Assembly (NCBI GenBank): GCA_023229785.1
Contig: JALNYV010000001.1
Coordinates: forward strand, 727,845-791,844
DNA: 64,000 nucleotides
Direction of reading: 5' to 3'
DNA from: Candidatus Dojkabacteria bacterium
GTDB taxonomy: Bacteria; Patescibacteria; Dojkabacteria; SC72
The stretch's first letter is position 1, and every line of letters begins with the position of its first letter. Made by a program: the position numbers and the translations under genes. Below are positions 1 to 8,384 of the stretch, piece after piece. The notes beneath the pieces were generated by a model, which had not been told where the DNA came from, searched no databases, and worked only from the letters and a program-made list of their open reading frames with translations.

Positions 1-18
1 AGCTATAAAATAGTAAGT

Positions 19-60
19 TTGACTTTCTACTCCTTAATGTTTAATATTTATTTATATAAT
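19..60 (+). promoter_or_regulatory. Candidate promoter region of pilMNO
   Basis: TTGACT at 19-24 is followed after 17 nt by TAATAT (42-47), and a perfect TATAAT lies at 55-60. The pilM ATG is at 87. Either -10 would give a short leader. Another -10-like TACATT (74-79) sits 7 nt before the ATG, so a leaderless start is also possible. No Shine-Dalgarno is visible. Confidence 0.4.
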
Positions 61-86
61 CTGCCTAATTTAATACATTTTAGTAT

Positions 87-1118
87 ATGTCTAAACTGCC
101 AGACCATGTAGGAATAGATTTCGGAAATCATTCCGTAAAAGCTGTTGAAATAAAGGGAATTGCGACCCCTACTCCCACTCTTGAAAACTTTGGAAGCCAG
201 AGAACTCCTCATGGAGTTATCGGTTCTGAAGATGAATTACATCAGAGACAACTTGCTGACGCTGTTAAAACACTGTTTTCAACTTCAAAAATACGAAATA
301 ACAAGGTGGTTATTGCTCTTCCTGAAGCAAGTGTATTCACAAGATTTTTAGAATTCCCAGGAATAAAGGAAGATGAACTAGAAAATGCAGTATATTATCA
401 AGCAAAAGAGTTCATCCCTATGCCAATTGATGAGGTACAAATGAGTTATGCTCAAATTGGCTTCAATGTAGAGAAAAGTGCGCCAAGAGTTCTTCTTGTA
501 GCAGCTCCTAAAAAGATTATTAATACATTCCTAACTGTTGTTGAAAAAGCAGGTTTAGAAACAATTAACATGGAAACAGAATCTGTTTCTCTCGGAAGGG
601 CTATGTATAGGGCTACTAAAATGGCACACATGGTAATGCTTGATTTTGGATCAAGCAGTACAGATATGAGTATCCTTTTAGATGAACAATTAGTATTCTC
701 TCAAAGCATTGCCATTGGAAGTGATTCTTTAACTCAATCAATTGTAAACAAGTTTAATTTCGAGTATCAACAGGCTGAGGAGTATAAAAGAAATTATGGT
801 GTTGTAGAGGGAGTACTAGAGGGGAAGATATTCCAAACACTAAAGCCGGTAGTTGATGCAATAATAAACGAGGTAAATAGAGGAATAGAGTTCTATAAAA
901 ATAAGACACTTGCCCCTGCCCCAAAGAATATATTTTTAAATGGAGATGGTGCCCTTCTTCCTGGATTAGCTGAATATATTTCAAAATCAATGGGAGTTGA
1001 AGCAATGCTTGCAAACCCATGGCAGAATATAATAATTCCTGATAAATATAAAAATATTGTATCTAAAAGCCCTGCATCATACTCTGTTGCAATTGGGCTA
1101 GCATTAAAAGATGAGTGA
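87..1118 (+). CDS. pilM: Type IV pilus assembly protein PilM
   Basis: An actin-like ATPase of 343 aa, close to the usual PilM length. It forms the cytoplasmic ring of the type IV pilus alignment complex and recruits PilN. The N-terminal nucleotide-binding motif (GIDFGNHSVKAVEI, about residues 9-22) and a second phosphate-binding loop (MLDFGSSSTDMSIL, about 184-197) are both visible, as is the G-D-G of the C-terminal subdomain (NGDGALLPGL). The stop overlaps the pilN start by 8 nt, so translation is probably coupled. It is the first gene of a pilM-pilN-pilO set. The rest of the pilus machinery is not in the window. Confidence 0.93.
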   Translation: MSKLPDHVGIDFGNHSVKAVEIKGIATPTPTLENFGSQRTPHGVIGSEDELHQRQLADAVKTLFSTSKIRNNKVVIALPEASVFTRFLEFPGIKEDELENAVYYQAKEFIPMPIDEVQMSYAQIGFNVEKSAPRVLLVAAPKKIINTFLTVVEKAGLETINMETESVSLGRAMYRATKMAHMVMLDFGSSSTDMSILLDEQLVFSQSIAIGSDSLTQSIVNKFNFEYQQAEEYKRNYGVVEGVLEGKIFQTLKPVVDAIINEVNRGIEFYKNKTLAPAPKNIFLNGDGALLPGLAEYISKSMGVEAMLANPWQNIIIPDKYKNIVSKSPASYSVAIGLALKDE

Positions 1119-1728
1119 GCCAATTACACCAATTAAAACAGAAGAAAAAAAGAAATTTGAAAACCTAAGTGGTGGTGGGAAGACTATTAACCTCATCCCT
1201 AACCTTACTCATGCAGAAGTAAAGATTGAGAAGAAGAAAATTCAATTAAACACAACAAGTGCTGTTGCTTTGGTTCTTTTTGCTCTTTTGACATTGATAA
1301 TAGTCGGAGTAAACATATTTACAAAGCTAGATTTGAATACTCAAAAGAAAAAGCTATACGCATTAGAGAGTACCCTTGGTAGTAAAAGTGAGTTAATTCT
1401 TGGAAATGATGAGATCCTAAGAAGGGTTGATCTATATAATAAAATAGCAGCTACAACAGTATCCTCTAAGGATGTAGTCTTGTACTTTCAAACAATTTCA
1501 AGTGGTTTTGGAACATTTGAGGTAATAAAGCTAACTGGAGGTACAGCCTTTACCCTTAGTGGCTCAGCAAGGAATTTAACAAACGTCTCTAAGCTGTGGT
1601 ATCTACTTGGAAATGATGTACATATTGAGAGTGTTAATCTTAAAAGTGTAGTTAAGGACAGTAGTAATGCAAGATTTACATTCGAAGGGGTGATATTACC
1701 CGAATCATTTAAAACAAGCGCACAATAA
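1111..1728 (+). CDS. pilN: PilN-like type IV pilus inner-membrane protein
   Basis: A 205-aa bitopic protein with a short cytoplasmic N-terminus containing the PilM-binding-type segment INLIPN (residues about 26-31). One membrane helix follows at about 48-70 and then a periplasmic coiled-coil plus ferredoxin-like domain. This is the PilN architecture. Its start overlaps the end of pilM and its stop is 1 nt from the pilO ATG. Assignment rests on the INLIPN motif, topology and gene order rather than overall similarity. Confidence 0.82.
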   Translation: MSEPITPIKTEEKKKFENLSGGGKTINLIPNLTHAEVKIEKKKIQLNTTSAVALVLFALLTLIIVGVNIFTKLDLNTQKKKLYALESTLGSKSELILGNDEILRRVDLYNKIAATTVSSKDVVLYFQTISSGFGTFEVIKLTGGTAFTLSGSARNLTNVSKLWYLLGNDVHIESVNLKSVVKDSSNARFTFEGVILPESFKTSAQ

Positions 1729-1729
1729 T

Positions 1730-2452
1730 ATGAATGATGGAAAGAAAAATATAAGGGAAGGAAGTAAAACATTTGATGAGTTGCGTGCTCTTCAAAATAC
1801 TGTTAAAAAGTTCAAATTTGAGGACCTTATCGTGCCTATTTTAAGTGTAATAGCTCTAACACTTTTAACTATCTTTGTTTATGTCCCAATGATCACTACT
1901 GCAATTAGCAATAGAGCGGAAAGCAAAGCAACGTTGGCAAAGATAACTCAATTAAATAAATTGACAACGGATTTAAATAGCATTGATTTAAATAATTTTA
2001 ATGCCACCCTTACAAGCTCTAGGAAGGTAATACCGTTTTCATTACAGGTATCTGATTTCCTCTCGTATGTAGATGATAGTGCAAAAAAGAATGGTTTGGT
2101 GTTTAAAGAGATATTAACTGGAGATATTACAATAATTAATCCAGGGCAGAAGAAAGGTGATGATTCCATTACCAAAGGTGTTTCTGGGCCTCTTAAATAC
2201 CAAGGAAATATTAATCAAATAACAAACTTTTTAGATGAGTTACAGGCAACCTCTCCATATATTATTTCTGCTGACCAGATATCTTTAAAGAAGAGCAATT
2301 CAAGTACTTGGGAAGTAGCTTTGACAGTTACAGGATATTATATAGATAGAAGTGCTCTACCCGCTTTAAATGTATACGCACCATTCACTCTGTATTCACA
2401 AAATGCAAATGTAATTGAGATATTTAATACTAAGGCAAGCAAGAGTAATTAG
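1730..2452 (+). CDS. pilO: PilO-like type IV pilus inner-membrane protein
   Basis: A 240-aa protein with a cytoplasmic N-terminus, one membrane helix (about residues 36-58), a coiled coil and a periplasmic domain that ends in a beta-rich segment. Size, topology and position after pilM-pilN support PilO, which pairs with PilN in the alignment complex. Its TAG stop shares bases with the TAA of the convergent khpA gene (TTAG at 2449-2452). Sequence similarity to model PilO proteins is probably low, as is usual for this family. Confidence 0.78.
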   Translation: MNDGKKNIREGSKTFDELRALQNTVKKFKFEDLIVPILSVIALTLLTIFVYVPMITTAISNRAESKATLAKITQLNKLTTDLNSIDLNNFNATLTSSRKVIPFSLQVSDFLSYVDDSAKKNGLVFKEILTGDITIINPGQKKGDDSITKGVSGPLKYQGNINQITNFLDELQATSPYIISADQISLKKSNSSTWEVALTVTGYYIDRSALPALNVYAPFTLYSQNANVIEIFNTKASKSN

Positions 2453-2790
2453 ACTAACCCTTCAATATCGGAATCATCAGCAAGCATATCTTCACCCTTC
2501 TGCTCTATTTGATCATCTGGCTTATCACTTGCTGGTCTTTCTCTTCTCTCACCCTCTTCTACAAGTACCTTAACTCTCTTTTGCAATCTAATTGCTGCAA
2601 TTGTAACAAGGTCTCTAATTGCATTAATTGTTCTTCCCCCTCTTCCAATAACAACACCCTTATCTGTTTCAGCAACCTTAATTGAGTAGATTATCAATCC
2701 TGGGAAATCTACACTCTCTTTTTCTGAAACAACTACCTCGTCGGGTGTGTTTACGATTGACTTAACTATGTGCTCTATTAACTCTTTCAT
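2449..2790 (-). CDS. khpA: KH-domain RNA-binding protein KhpA-like
   Basis: A 113-aa small KH protein. The first ~75 residues match the single-KH KhpA/YlqC family, with the GxxG RNA-binding loop as GRGGRTINAIRDL (about residues 49-61). A charged acidic tail of ~35 residues rich in Glu, Asp and Arg follows and is longer than in the typical ~76-aa family member. It lies directly downstream of rpsP, the same pairing as rpsP-ylqC in Firmicutes, and is the last gene of the rpmF-nusB-rnc-rpsP-khpA run. Confidence 0.87.
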   Translation of the reverse strand: MKELIEHIVKSIVNTPDEVVVSEKESVDFPGLIIYSIKVAETDKGVVIGRGGRTINAIRDLVTIAAIRLQKRVKVLVEEGERRERPASDKPDDQIEQKGEDMLADDSDIEGLV

Positions 2791-2812
2791 TTCAAGTATT
2801 AACCAAATTTAA

Positions 2813-3118
2813 TTATTCTTTCTTTGCTTCTTTTTTCTTTGTTGCACCCTTTGACTGTACTGATCCTTTCCTAGGTGCTTTTAATAATCCTGCTTTTACA
2901 AAGTATTGAGTAACTGTATCACTTGTTTGTGCTCCCTTACTCATCCAATACTTTGCTTTTTCTTCATCTATTGAAAAGGTTACAGGTTTTGTATGAGGAT
3001 TATATGAACCCAAATCAGCAACTGAGTTACTGCTTCTTGCTTTGGTACTTTCCATTACTACAACTCTGTAGAATGCTTGTCCTTTTTTTCCTATTCTTTT
3101 TAGTCTTATCTTTAACAT
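2813..3118 (-). CDS. rpsP: 30S ribosomal protein S16
   Basis: A 101-aa S16. The N-terminus MLKIRLKRIGKKGQAFYRVV and the block LGSYNPHT are diagnostic. The start is taken at the ATG at 3118. An in-frame upstream TTG at 3127 would overlap the -10 box of a strong promoter (3127-3155) and would add the non-family residues MHI. A Lys-rich tail of about 20 residues extends the C-terminus. With the promoter only 8 nt upstream, the mRNA is predicted to be leaderless or nearly so. Confidence 0.95.
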   Translation of the reverse strand: MLKIRLKRIGKKGQAFYRVVVMESTKARSSNSVADLGSYNPHTKPVTFSIDEEKAKYWMSKGAQTSDTVTQYFVKAGLLKAPRKGSVQSKGATKKKEAKKE

Positions 3119-3126
3119 AATGTGCA

Positions 3127-3155
3127 ATTCTAACAGATGATATGGGGTAATTCAA
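3127..3155 (-). promoter_or_regulatory. Promoter of rpsP-khpA, leaderless type
   Basis: Read on the minus strand: TTGAAT (3155-3150), a 17-nt spacer, and TAGAAT (3132-3127) preceded by TGT, giving an extended -10. The rpsP ATG is 8 nt downstream, so the expected start of transcription falls at or next to the start codon. It provides an internal promoter within the rpmF-to-khpA run. Confidence 0.75.
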
Positions 3156-3184
3156 GCAATATGGCTAAATATATATTAAATCGA

Positions 3185-3877
3185 CTAATAATCGACTAGT
3201 TTTTCTAATGCGTTCTTGGCAGCGTCTTCTTCCGCTTTCTGTTTGCTAGCACCAGTTCCTCTTCCTAGTTCTTTCTTTCCGATAAATACTCCCATTGTAA
3301 ATACCTTATCATGGTCAGGACCAACAGCCTCAAGTACCTCATATGTTGGTGTGACTTTAAACTTGTTCTGAGCTATTTCTTGAAATCTTGTTTTGCAATC
3401 TATATCTAACCTACTTTCAACAATTCCAGATAGTTTAGGAAAGAGATATTTTGAAACAAGTTTTTCACACTGCTCATAACCTAAGTCTTTATAAACTGCT
3501 CCTAGTAGACTTTCAAATGTATTTGCAAGTAAGTAGTCTTTATCTCTTCCTCCCGTTGCTTCCTCTCCTTTTGACATTCTAAGAGCGTCTCCATATTTCA
3601 GTTGTCTTGCAAGGGTTGCTAGGGATTCTGTTTTAACTAGTGCTGCTCTAAAGCTTGTTAGGTCGCCCTCTGGTCTATCTTTGTATTGCTCAAATAGAAA
3701 GTGGGAAGTAATTAACTCAAGTACAGCGTCTCCTAGAAATTCTAATCTTTCATTATTATTTATCTTTTCTCTTTTGTTCTCATTTAGAAATGAACGATGA
3801 GTAAAGGCCTCTAAATATAGATTAATGTTCTTGTAAGGTATTTCTAAATTTTTTAATAATTTTTTAATCTGTTCCAT
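3185..3877 (-). CDS. rnc: Ribonuclease III
   Basis: Cleaves double-stranded RNA, for example in rRNA precursors. The RNase III signature ERLEFLGDAVLEL and the second acidic block (NTFESLLGAVYKDLG) supply the metal-binding Glu and Asp residues. A C-terminal dsRNA-binding domain ends in KQKAEEDAAKNALEKL. The ATG at 3877 gives 230 aa. An in-frame ATG at 3901 would add eight mostly Lys/Gln residues. Both choices overlap the end of nusB, so coupling is likely. A 66-nt gap to rpsP holds the rpsP promoter. Confidence 0.93.
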   Translation of the reverse strand: MEQIKKLLKNLEIPYKNINLYLEAFTHRSFLNENKREKINNNERLEFLGDAVLELITSHFLFEQYKDRPEGDLTSFRAALVKTESLATLARQLKYGDALRMSKGEEATGGRDKDYLLANTFESLLGAVYKDLGYEQCEKLVSKYLFPKLSGIVESRLDIDCKTRFQEIAQNKFKVTPTYEVLEAVGPDHDKVFTMGVFIGKKELGRGTGASKQKAEEDAAKNALEKLVDY

Positions 3878-4304
3878 TTTCTTCTTTTGTTTTTGTTTCA
3901 TATATTGAGCCTAGTACTCCGTTTACAAACTTGTCACTAGTATTGCCTCCAAACGACTTAGCAAGCTCTATTGCTTCATCAATTGCTACCTTTGGAGGAG
4001 TTAATTTCGCAATGAAGCTTTCAAATATCGCAATTCTAAGTACTTCTAAATCCACTTTCTTTATTTGGTCTATTGGCCATTGAGGTGCATATGCTCTAAT
4101 CATTTTATCTATTTCCTCTTTTTTCTCCTTAACACCTGCAAGTAGTTGTCCAAACAACACCTTATCATATTTTTTTATCTCGTTTATTTCTGAGAGAGTG
4201 TCAGGGGTAAATGATTCACGCTTTAAATTATCGAAATCATCACTAAACATCAATTGAAGTACTAATACTCTTGCTAAGTGTCTTGGGTCGTTTCCTGTTT
4301 TCAT
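3864..4304 (-). CDS. nusB: Transcription antitermination factor NusB
   Basis: A 146-aa all-helical NusB: N-terminal RHLARVLVLQLMFSDDF, then the conserved DKMIRAYAPQWPIDQIKKVD and the C-terminal block (VAIDEAIELAKSFGGNTSDKF) ending in NGVLGSIYE. It binds boxA RNA with S10 in rRNA antitermination. The ATG directly abuts the rpmF stop (0 nt gap) and the 3' end overlaps rnc. This makes a tight rpmF-nusB-rnc unit. Confidence 0.93.
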   Translation of the reverse strand: MKTGNDPRHLARVLVLQLMFSDDFDNLKRESFTPDTLSEINEIKKYDKVLFGQLLAGVKEKKEEIDKMIRAYAPQWPIDQIKKVDLEVLRIAIFESFIAKLTPPKVAIDEAIELAKSFGGNTSDKFVNGVLGSIYETKTKEENGTD

Positions 4305-4496
4305 TTATGCTTTTGCTTTTTTTGTTTCTTTTTTCTCTATTTTTCCATAAAAACCACAATATCCACATACAAAATGTGGTCTTTTAGCTTTATTGCATTT
4401 TGGACATACAGAAAGTGCTGGAGAGTTTAAAGTTTGTTGACTTCTTCTTCTATCTCTTCTACCACTACTACATTTTCTTTTTGGAAGGGCTGCCAT
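4305..4496 (-). CDS. rpmF: 50S ribosomal protein L32
   Basis: A 63-aa L32: basic N-terminus MAALPKRKCSSGRRDRRRSQ and a four-cysteine zinc ribbon (CPKC...CGYC, residues about 31-49). First gene of the run to khpA. The N-terminal M-A-x-P-K-R matches the family. Upstream is a 61-nt AT-rich gap to the AAA+ gene with no clear -35. Confidence 0.92.
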   Translation of the reverse strand: MAALPKRKCSSGRRDRRRSQQTLNSPALSVCPKCNKAKRPHFVCGYCGFYGKIEKKETKKAKA

Positions 4497-4557
4497 AATA
4501 TTATTTTTCTAATTTACAATCTGTGATTATATTTTAAATATACAGGAATGACAATAC

Positions 4558-7194
4558 TTAAACAATCCAGCTTTCTTTTATATTTATCACTCCTCCCTTT
4601 TTAATTTCCCCATTTATTATCTCTTGAGTTATATTTCCCTCTATCTTTTCTTGTATATACTTTTTTACAATAGTTGCTCCAAGACTTATATCTTCTATCT
4701 TACTTACAATTAACATAGGTATTGTTGCATTCCAATCAAGCTTAATATCTTTTTGTTCTAAACTAACTCGTATATCTTCAAGAAGCATATCTGCTATTTT
4801 AGCTAAATTATCTTTTGTATAAGGCTTAAATATTATAGTAGCATTAATATTTTCAAAAATATCATTTGCTATTACTTGTTTTAACTTCATCATTACTAAG
4901 TTCTTTGTATCTTCCCACATGCTTTCTTTAATATTTTCAGAAATTTCAACACTTCCCACTTCTGTTGTTGCAAAAAATATTACATTTGAAAAATCTATTA
5001 CTTTCCCTTTTTTACTCAAATACTCTCCTGTTTTAAGTATATTTACTAATACTTCCTGTGTTTGTACTCTAATTAGTTCAATATTTTTTAAATATATTGA
5101 TGAGTATGGTGAAATTCCAATATTTTCTAATGTTTCTAATAATTCATCTTCAACATATTCTTCTTTAAATTCAAAAGTTAGGAATTCTCCGTTTTGTAAC
5201 TGGCTATATATTGTTTTAGCAATATACTCCTTCCCTACCCCCTTTGTTCCAGCAAAAAGAAATGCTGTTGGAAGTTTTCTCTCTTCTTCTGTCTTCTTTC
5301 GAAGTGATTCAAAGATTATTTGAATACCCTCATCTTGCCCTATTACTTGTTTTTTTACATTTTCTTCTTGTTGAAAAAATGTTTCAGATTGTGCATTTGA
5401 AATATCGCTAACAACAACATTTGAATTAAGCGAAATTACTTTTGCAATATGCTCTTGTGTTAATACCTTTATTTCGTTATTGTTTGCCCACTCACAAGAA
5501 TCCTCCAAAAGATTTACTGCACTACTGGGTAACATACTCTCAGATATATGTTTTTGAGCGTACTCAACTGAGGCAAAAATGGCTGGAAATGTAATATATA
5601 GTTTGTAGTTTTTTTCTAAATCAAATATCTTGCTTTTTAAAATTTCAATTGTGTCTTTAGCACTAAGTGGTAATACTTCAATATTAGTAAAGCTTTGTCT
5701 AAAGTCTTCCTGAGTATAGAAATACTTTTTGTAATCAGAATAGTTTGTTGTACCAACAATTGAAACTGAATCGTTTTGTATATACGGCATAAAGATATCT
5801 AAAAGTGCTTCTCCTTCTAAGCCAGTTTTAGAAGGAATGAATTGTGAGAGGTCATCGATGAAAAGAATTGTTTTTCCTTCATTAACAAGGGTATCCATAT
5901 CTTTTCGGATACTTTCTTTTAGAGATTTCTTCCCTTTTAAATATGAAATTAACTCTGAGACATTTAAATGGATTACCTTATTATCAACTAAACTCTCAGG
6001 AACTTCTATGCTATTAATAGAAACTGCTACGCCTTTGATTAAGCTACTTTTTCCTACTCCACTTTCACCGATTAGTAGGGCATTCTTTTTCGTGCTTTTC
6101 GAGAGGACTGATATTAGCTCGTCCATCTCCTTCTCGTGGCCTATCCCATATCTTTCTTCCTTTCTACTGACTATTTCGTTGATGTCTTTGCTAAATCTAT
6201 CAAGTATGTACTCACTTCCATACACCCAACTTTTCCCTATACCTCCCTCTTTTACATATGTACTTAGGGGATTAAATATTCCGAAGCTAAATCTTCCCGT
6301 TTCTTCAATTAAGTATGTAGTTACTTCTCGAAGAATATTTAAACTAATATTGCTTTTGTTAAATATTTTTTCTAAACCTTGGTTTACTTTGACCAGTGTT
6401 AGAAAGAGGTGTATTGGAAGAATTTCTGAGCAATTTGTTAGAAGAGCTTCTTCAAGAGAGTATATTAATAACTGAGAGATAGATGAGCTTGAGAGTTTTT
6501 CAAATATCTCCTTCTTTTCATTTATATTTTTTATCAATTCAATATTGATATCCGCTCTTTTAAATAGTTCTTGTATCTCGCTTCTACTTAAAAGTGTGTC
6601 AAACATCTTTTCTGAATCTACTTGCCCATTTTTGGTGGCAAGAAGAAATATATCTACAAGGTCACTAGCGATATGTTTTGTCAAATCGATTTGTCCGTAT
6701 CTTCCAAATTTAAATCCTACAGATTCAATCTCATTTACCTCATTTACAGGGATGTATGGGGCATTAGGTAGCTTTCTAAAAGGAGATTTAGAAAAGGCGT
6801 GATCATGCCAAAGAATTAGTACTCCGAGTAGCGAAACCCAGAAAAATGAGTTGATAATATTTGTATTCCAGAATGTTTCAAGTAGAGCAACATGAGTAAA
6901 TATCCCGAAGTATTTAAATAGATATAGCAGAGCAACTAGAAGCCCTGGGATTATTAGTATGTTAGCAAGAGTATTTTTAACTGTGTTAAAGGCTTTTTCG
7001 TTTAAGAAGTTCCCCAAAAAAATCTTTAATCTGTTTGCATCTATTTCAAAATATGCATCTCTTGTAACAAGGAATGGTGTCAGATTTTCTTTCAATACCA
7101 ATGGGTATTTATCAGAGATATTAGTTACTTTGTTTTTCTCTTTATCAAGAGCTCCTAATATTGTTCTGTTTTCAGATTGCTGATGAATTGTCAT
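4558..7194 (-). CDS. Membrane-tethered Clp/Hsp100-type AAA+ ATPase
   Basis: An 878-aa protein with two predicted membrane helices near the N-terminus (about residues 78-98 and 113-130). A Clp-N-like helical region (about 190-300) and two AAA+ modules follow. Module 1 has Walker A GESGVGKSS (376-384) and Walker B ILFIDD (443-448), with Asp where Hsp100 proteins have the catalytic Glu. Module 2 looks degenerate: Walker A is GTKGVGKE (649-656), with Glu replacing Thr/Ser, and the Walker B position reads SIYLKNIE (699-706), without the DE pair. It is likely a membrane-anchored unfoldase or a remodelling ATPase. Whether it feeds ClpP is unknown; I did not recognise a clear IGL/F ClpP loop. It overlaps its upstream partner gene by 4 nt. 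Confidence 0.85.
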   Translation of the reverse strand: MTIHQQSENRTILGALDKEKNKVTNISDKYPLVLKENLTPFLVTRDAYFEIDANRLKIFLGNFLNEKAFNTVKNTLANILIIPGLLVALLYLFKYFGIFTHVALLETFWNTNIINSFFWVSLLGVLILWHDHAFSKSPFRKLPNAPYIPVNEVNEIESVGFKFGRYGQIDLTKHIASDLVDIFLLATKNGQVDSEKMFDTLLSRSEIQELFKRADINIELIKNINEKKEIFEKLSSSSISQLLIYSLEEALLTNCSEILPIHLFLTLVKVNQGLEKIFNKSNISLNILREVTTYLIEETGRFSFGIFNPLSTYVKEGGIGKSWVYGSEYILDRFSKDINEIVSRKEERYGIGHEKEMDELISVLSKSTKKNALLIGESGVGKSSLIKGVAVSINSIEVPESLVDNKVIHLNVSELISYLKGKKSLKESIRKDMDTLVNEGKTILFIDDLSQFIPSKTGLEGEALLDIFMPYIQNDSVSIVGTTNYSDYKKYFYTQEDFRQSFTNIEVLPLSAKDTIEILKSKIFDLEKNYKLYITFPAIFASVEYAQKHISESMLPSSAVNLLEDSCEWANNNEIKVLTQEHIAKVISLNSNVVVSDISNAQSETFFQQEENVKKQVIGQDEGIQIIFESLRKKTEEERKLPTAFLFAGTKGVGKEYIAKTIYSQLQNGEFLTFEFKEEYVEDELLETLENIGISPYSSIYLKNIELIRVQTQEVLVNILKTGEYLSKKGKVIDFSNVIFFATTEVGSVEISENIKESMWEDTKNLVMMKLKQVIANDIFENINATIIFKPYTKDNLAKIADMLLEDIRVSLEQKDIKLDWNATIPMLIVSKIEDISLGATIVKKYIQEKIEGNITQEIINGEIKKGGVINIKESWIV

Positions 7195-7604
7195 ATTATT
7201 TTTACAAATGGTGAAATGAAAATACCAAGTATGGTGATTGGCGGAAGAAGCAACCAGAAGATTATGTAAGTTGTGTAGATAACTGACGTGAAAAAAAGGA
7301 GCGAGGTTCCGATTGGAAGGAATATTATTTTCATAAATACTCCTAAGATATATCCAAGAATATCTCTCTTTTTATGCCAGGGGAGAAAGAAGTTCTTAAA
7401 TAACAGGGTAACTGAGAACCTATCATCAAGTATTATCAATATTTTCTTTAATGAAAGAATGTACCAAACTGGCATTGACACATACCACCAGAGAAAGAAA
7501 CTCTTCACCCAAGCTAAAAAAGAATTCAATATTGAAAACTTAACATCATCTTCATAAAAAAGTGAATTCGTATCAATATTTTTCTTTTGAATTTGGGCAG
7601 TCAT
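7191..7604 (-). CDS. Small membrane protein paired with the AAA+ ATPase
   Basis: A 137-aa protein not recognised by family. Three hydrophobic stretches are visible (about residues 35-55, 80-105 and 108-133), with basic loops such as PWHKKRD. The N-terminal ~30 residues are polar. Its last 4 nt overlap the ATG of the AAA+ ATPase, so the two are almost certainly co-translated and may form one membrane complex. It is divergent from the gene at 7674 with a 69-nt shared promoter region. Confidence 0.75.
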   Translation of the reverse strand: MTAQIQKKNIDTNSLFYEDDVKFSILNSFLAWVKSFFLWWYVSMPVWYILSLKKILIILDDRFSVTLLFKNFFLPWHKKRDILGYILGVFMKIIFLPIGTSLLFFTSVIYTTYIIFWLLLPPITILGIFISPFVKII

Positions 7605-7660
7605 TATTAGAAAAGTTTATATTAAAAAGGTTAGTGTAGCAATATTTGATACTTATGGGA

Positions 7661-7666
7661 TATAAT
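7661..7666 (+). promoter_or_regulatory. -10 box of the 7674 gene, leaderless type
   Basis: A perfect TATAAT ends 7 nt before the ATG at 7674. This favours that ATG over the one at 7668, which is only 1 nt after the -10. No convincing -35. Confidence 0.55.
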
Positions 7667-7673
7667 AATGTTT

Positions 7674-8384
7674 ATGAATTTAAATGCAACACAACCTCCC
7701 CTTTTTGAGCTAGGCTCGCTTACTGTTTCAGGCACTCCTACCGTTTTTCCTGAAGAAATATCGACTAGTTACGTGAATCAAGATGAAACCGAAAGTGAAA
7801 AAAACGTTATGGAATATCGAGCAAACCTTTTGCATGTTCTTGGAGAATCAGGGATAGTATTTGTAACCACCAATGGAAATTACAAGATAATACAAAGAAT
7901 TGAAACAGGGCCGAAGAAAAGACCACTTGATGAGCTTTCTTTTCATGTCCCTAATCAAGAGGTTGGTAAAGAATTTAGGATTCGTTCTAGTTCAATGCCT
8001 AAGATAATTATTGATGAACTGCCAGGAAGATCAAAACATAAAGAGATTAATGGAGATAAGGAATATTGTTTTAACACTTTATTTTATGGCTTTATTTTAG
8101 CCACCCAAATGATGGGATGTAAAAAATTTGTTATTCCCAAAAAGACAATCGATAAGGCAATGAAATCTGATGAAACTTGGCCAATGCATGAATCCCTGCT
8201 TTCAAGATTTCATTTTGTAAAAACCAAAAGAGGGGGTTACGAATTAAGTGATAATTTAATTTCTGATATTTATAAACTCTATACAGAGATTGAAAAATTA
8301 AAGAAAACAAAAGACACTTCTATAAAGGCAAGTAGAAGACGAATTTATGCCTCAATCAAACCCAGCCAAGGTCTGTTACCTTAA
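7674..8384 (+). CDS. Hypothetical protein
   Basis: 236 aa, soluble, mixed alpha/beta composition, no recognised domain. An in-frame ATG at 7668 would lie 1 nt from a TATAAT, so the start at 7674 (MNLNATQ) is preferred. The N-terminal ~50 residues look unstructured and the C-terminus is basic (SIKASRRR). A central segment with FVIPKKTIDKAMKSDETWP could be part of an acyltransferase-like fold, but this is only a guess. The 3' end overlaps the convergent UDG-like gene by 29 nt. Confidence 0.7.
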   Translation: MNLNATQPPLFELGSLTVSGTPTVFPEEISTSYVNQDETESEKNVMEYRANLLHVLGESGIVFVTTNGNYKIIQRIETGPKKRPLDELSFHVPNQEVGKEFRIRSSSMPKIIIDELPGRSKHKEINGDKEYCFNTLFYGFILATQMMGCKKFVIPKKTIDKAMKSDETWPMHESLLSRFHFVKTKRGGYELSDNLISDIYKLYTEIEKLKKTKDTSIKASRRRIYASIKPSQGLLP

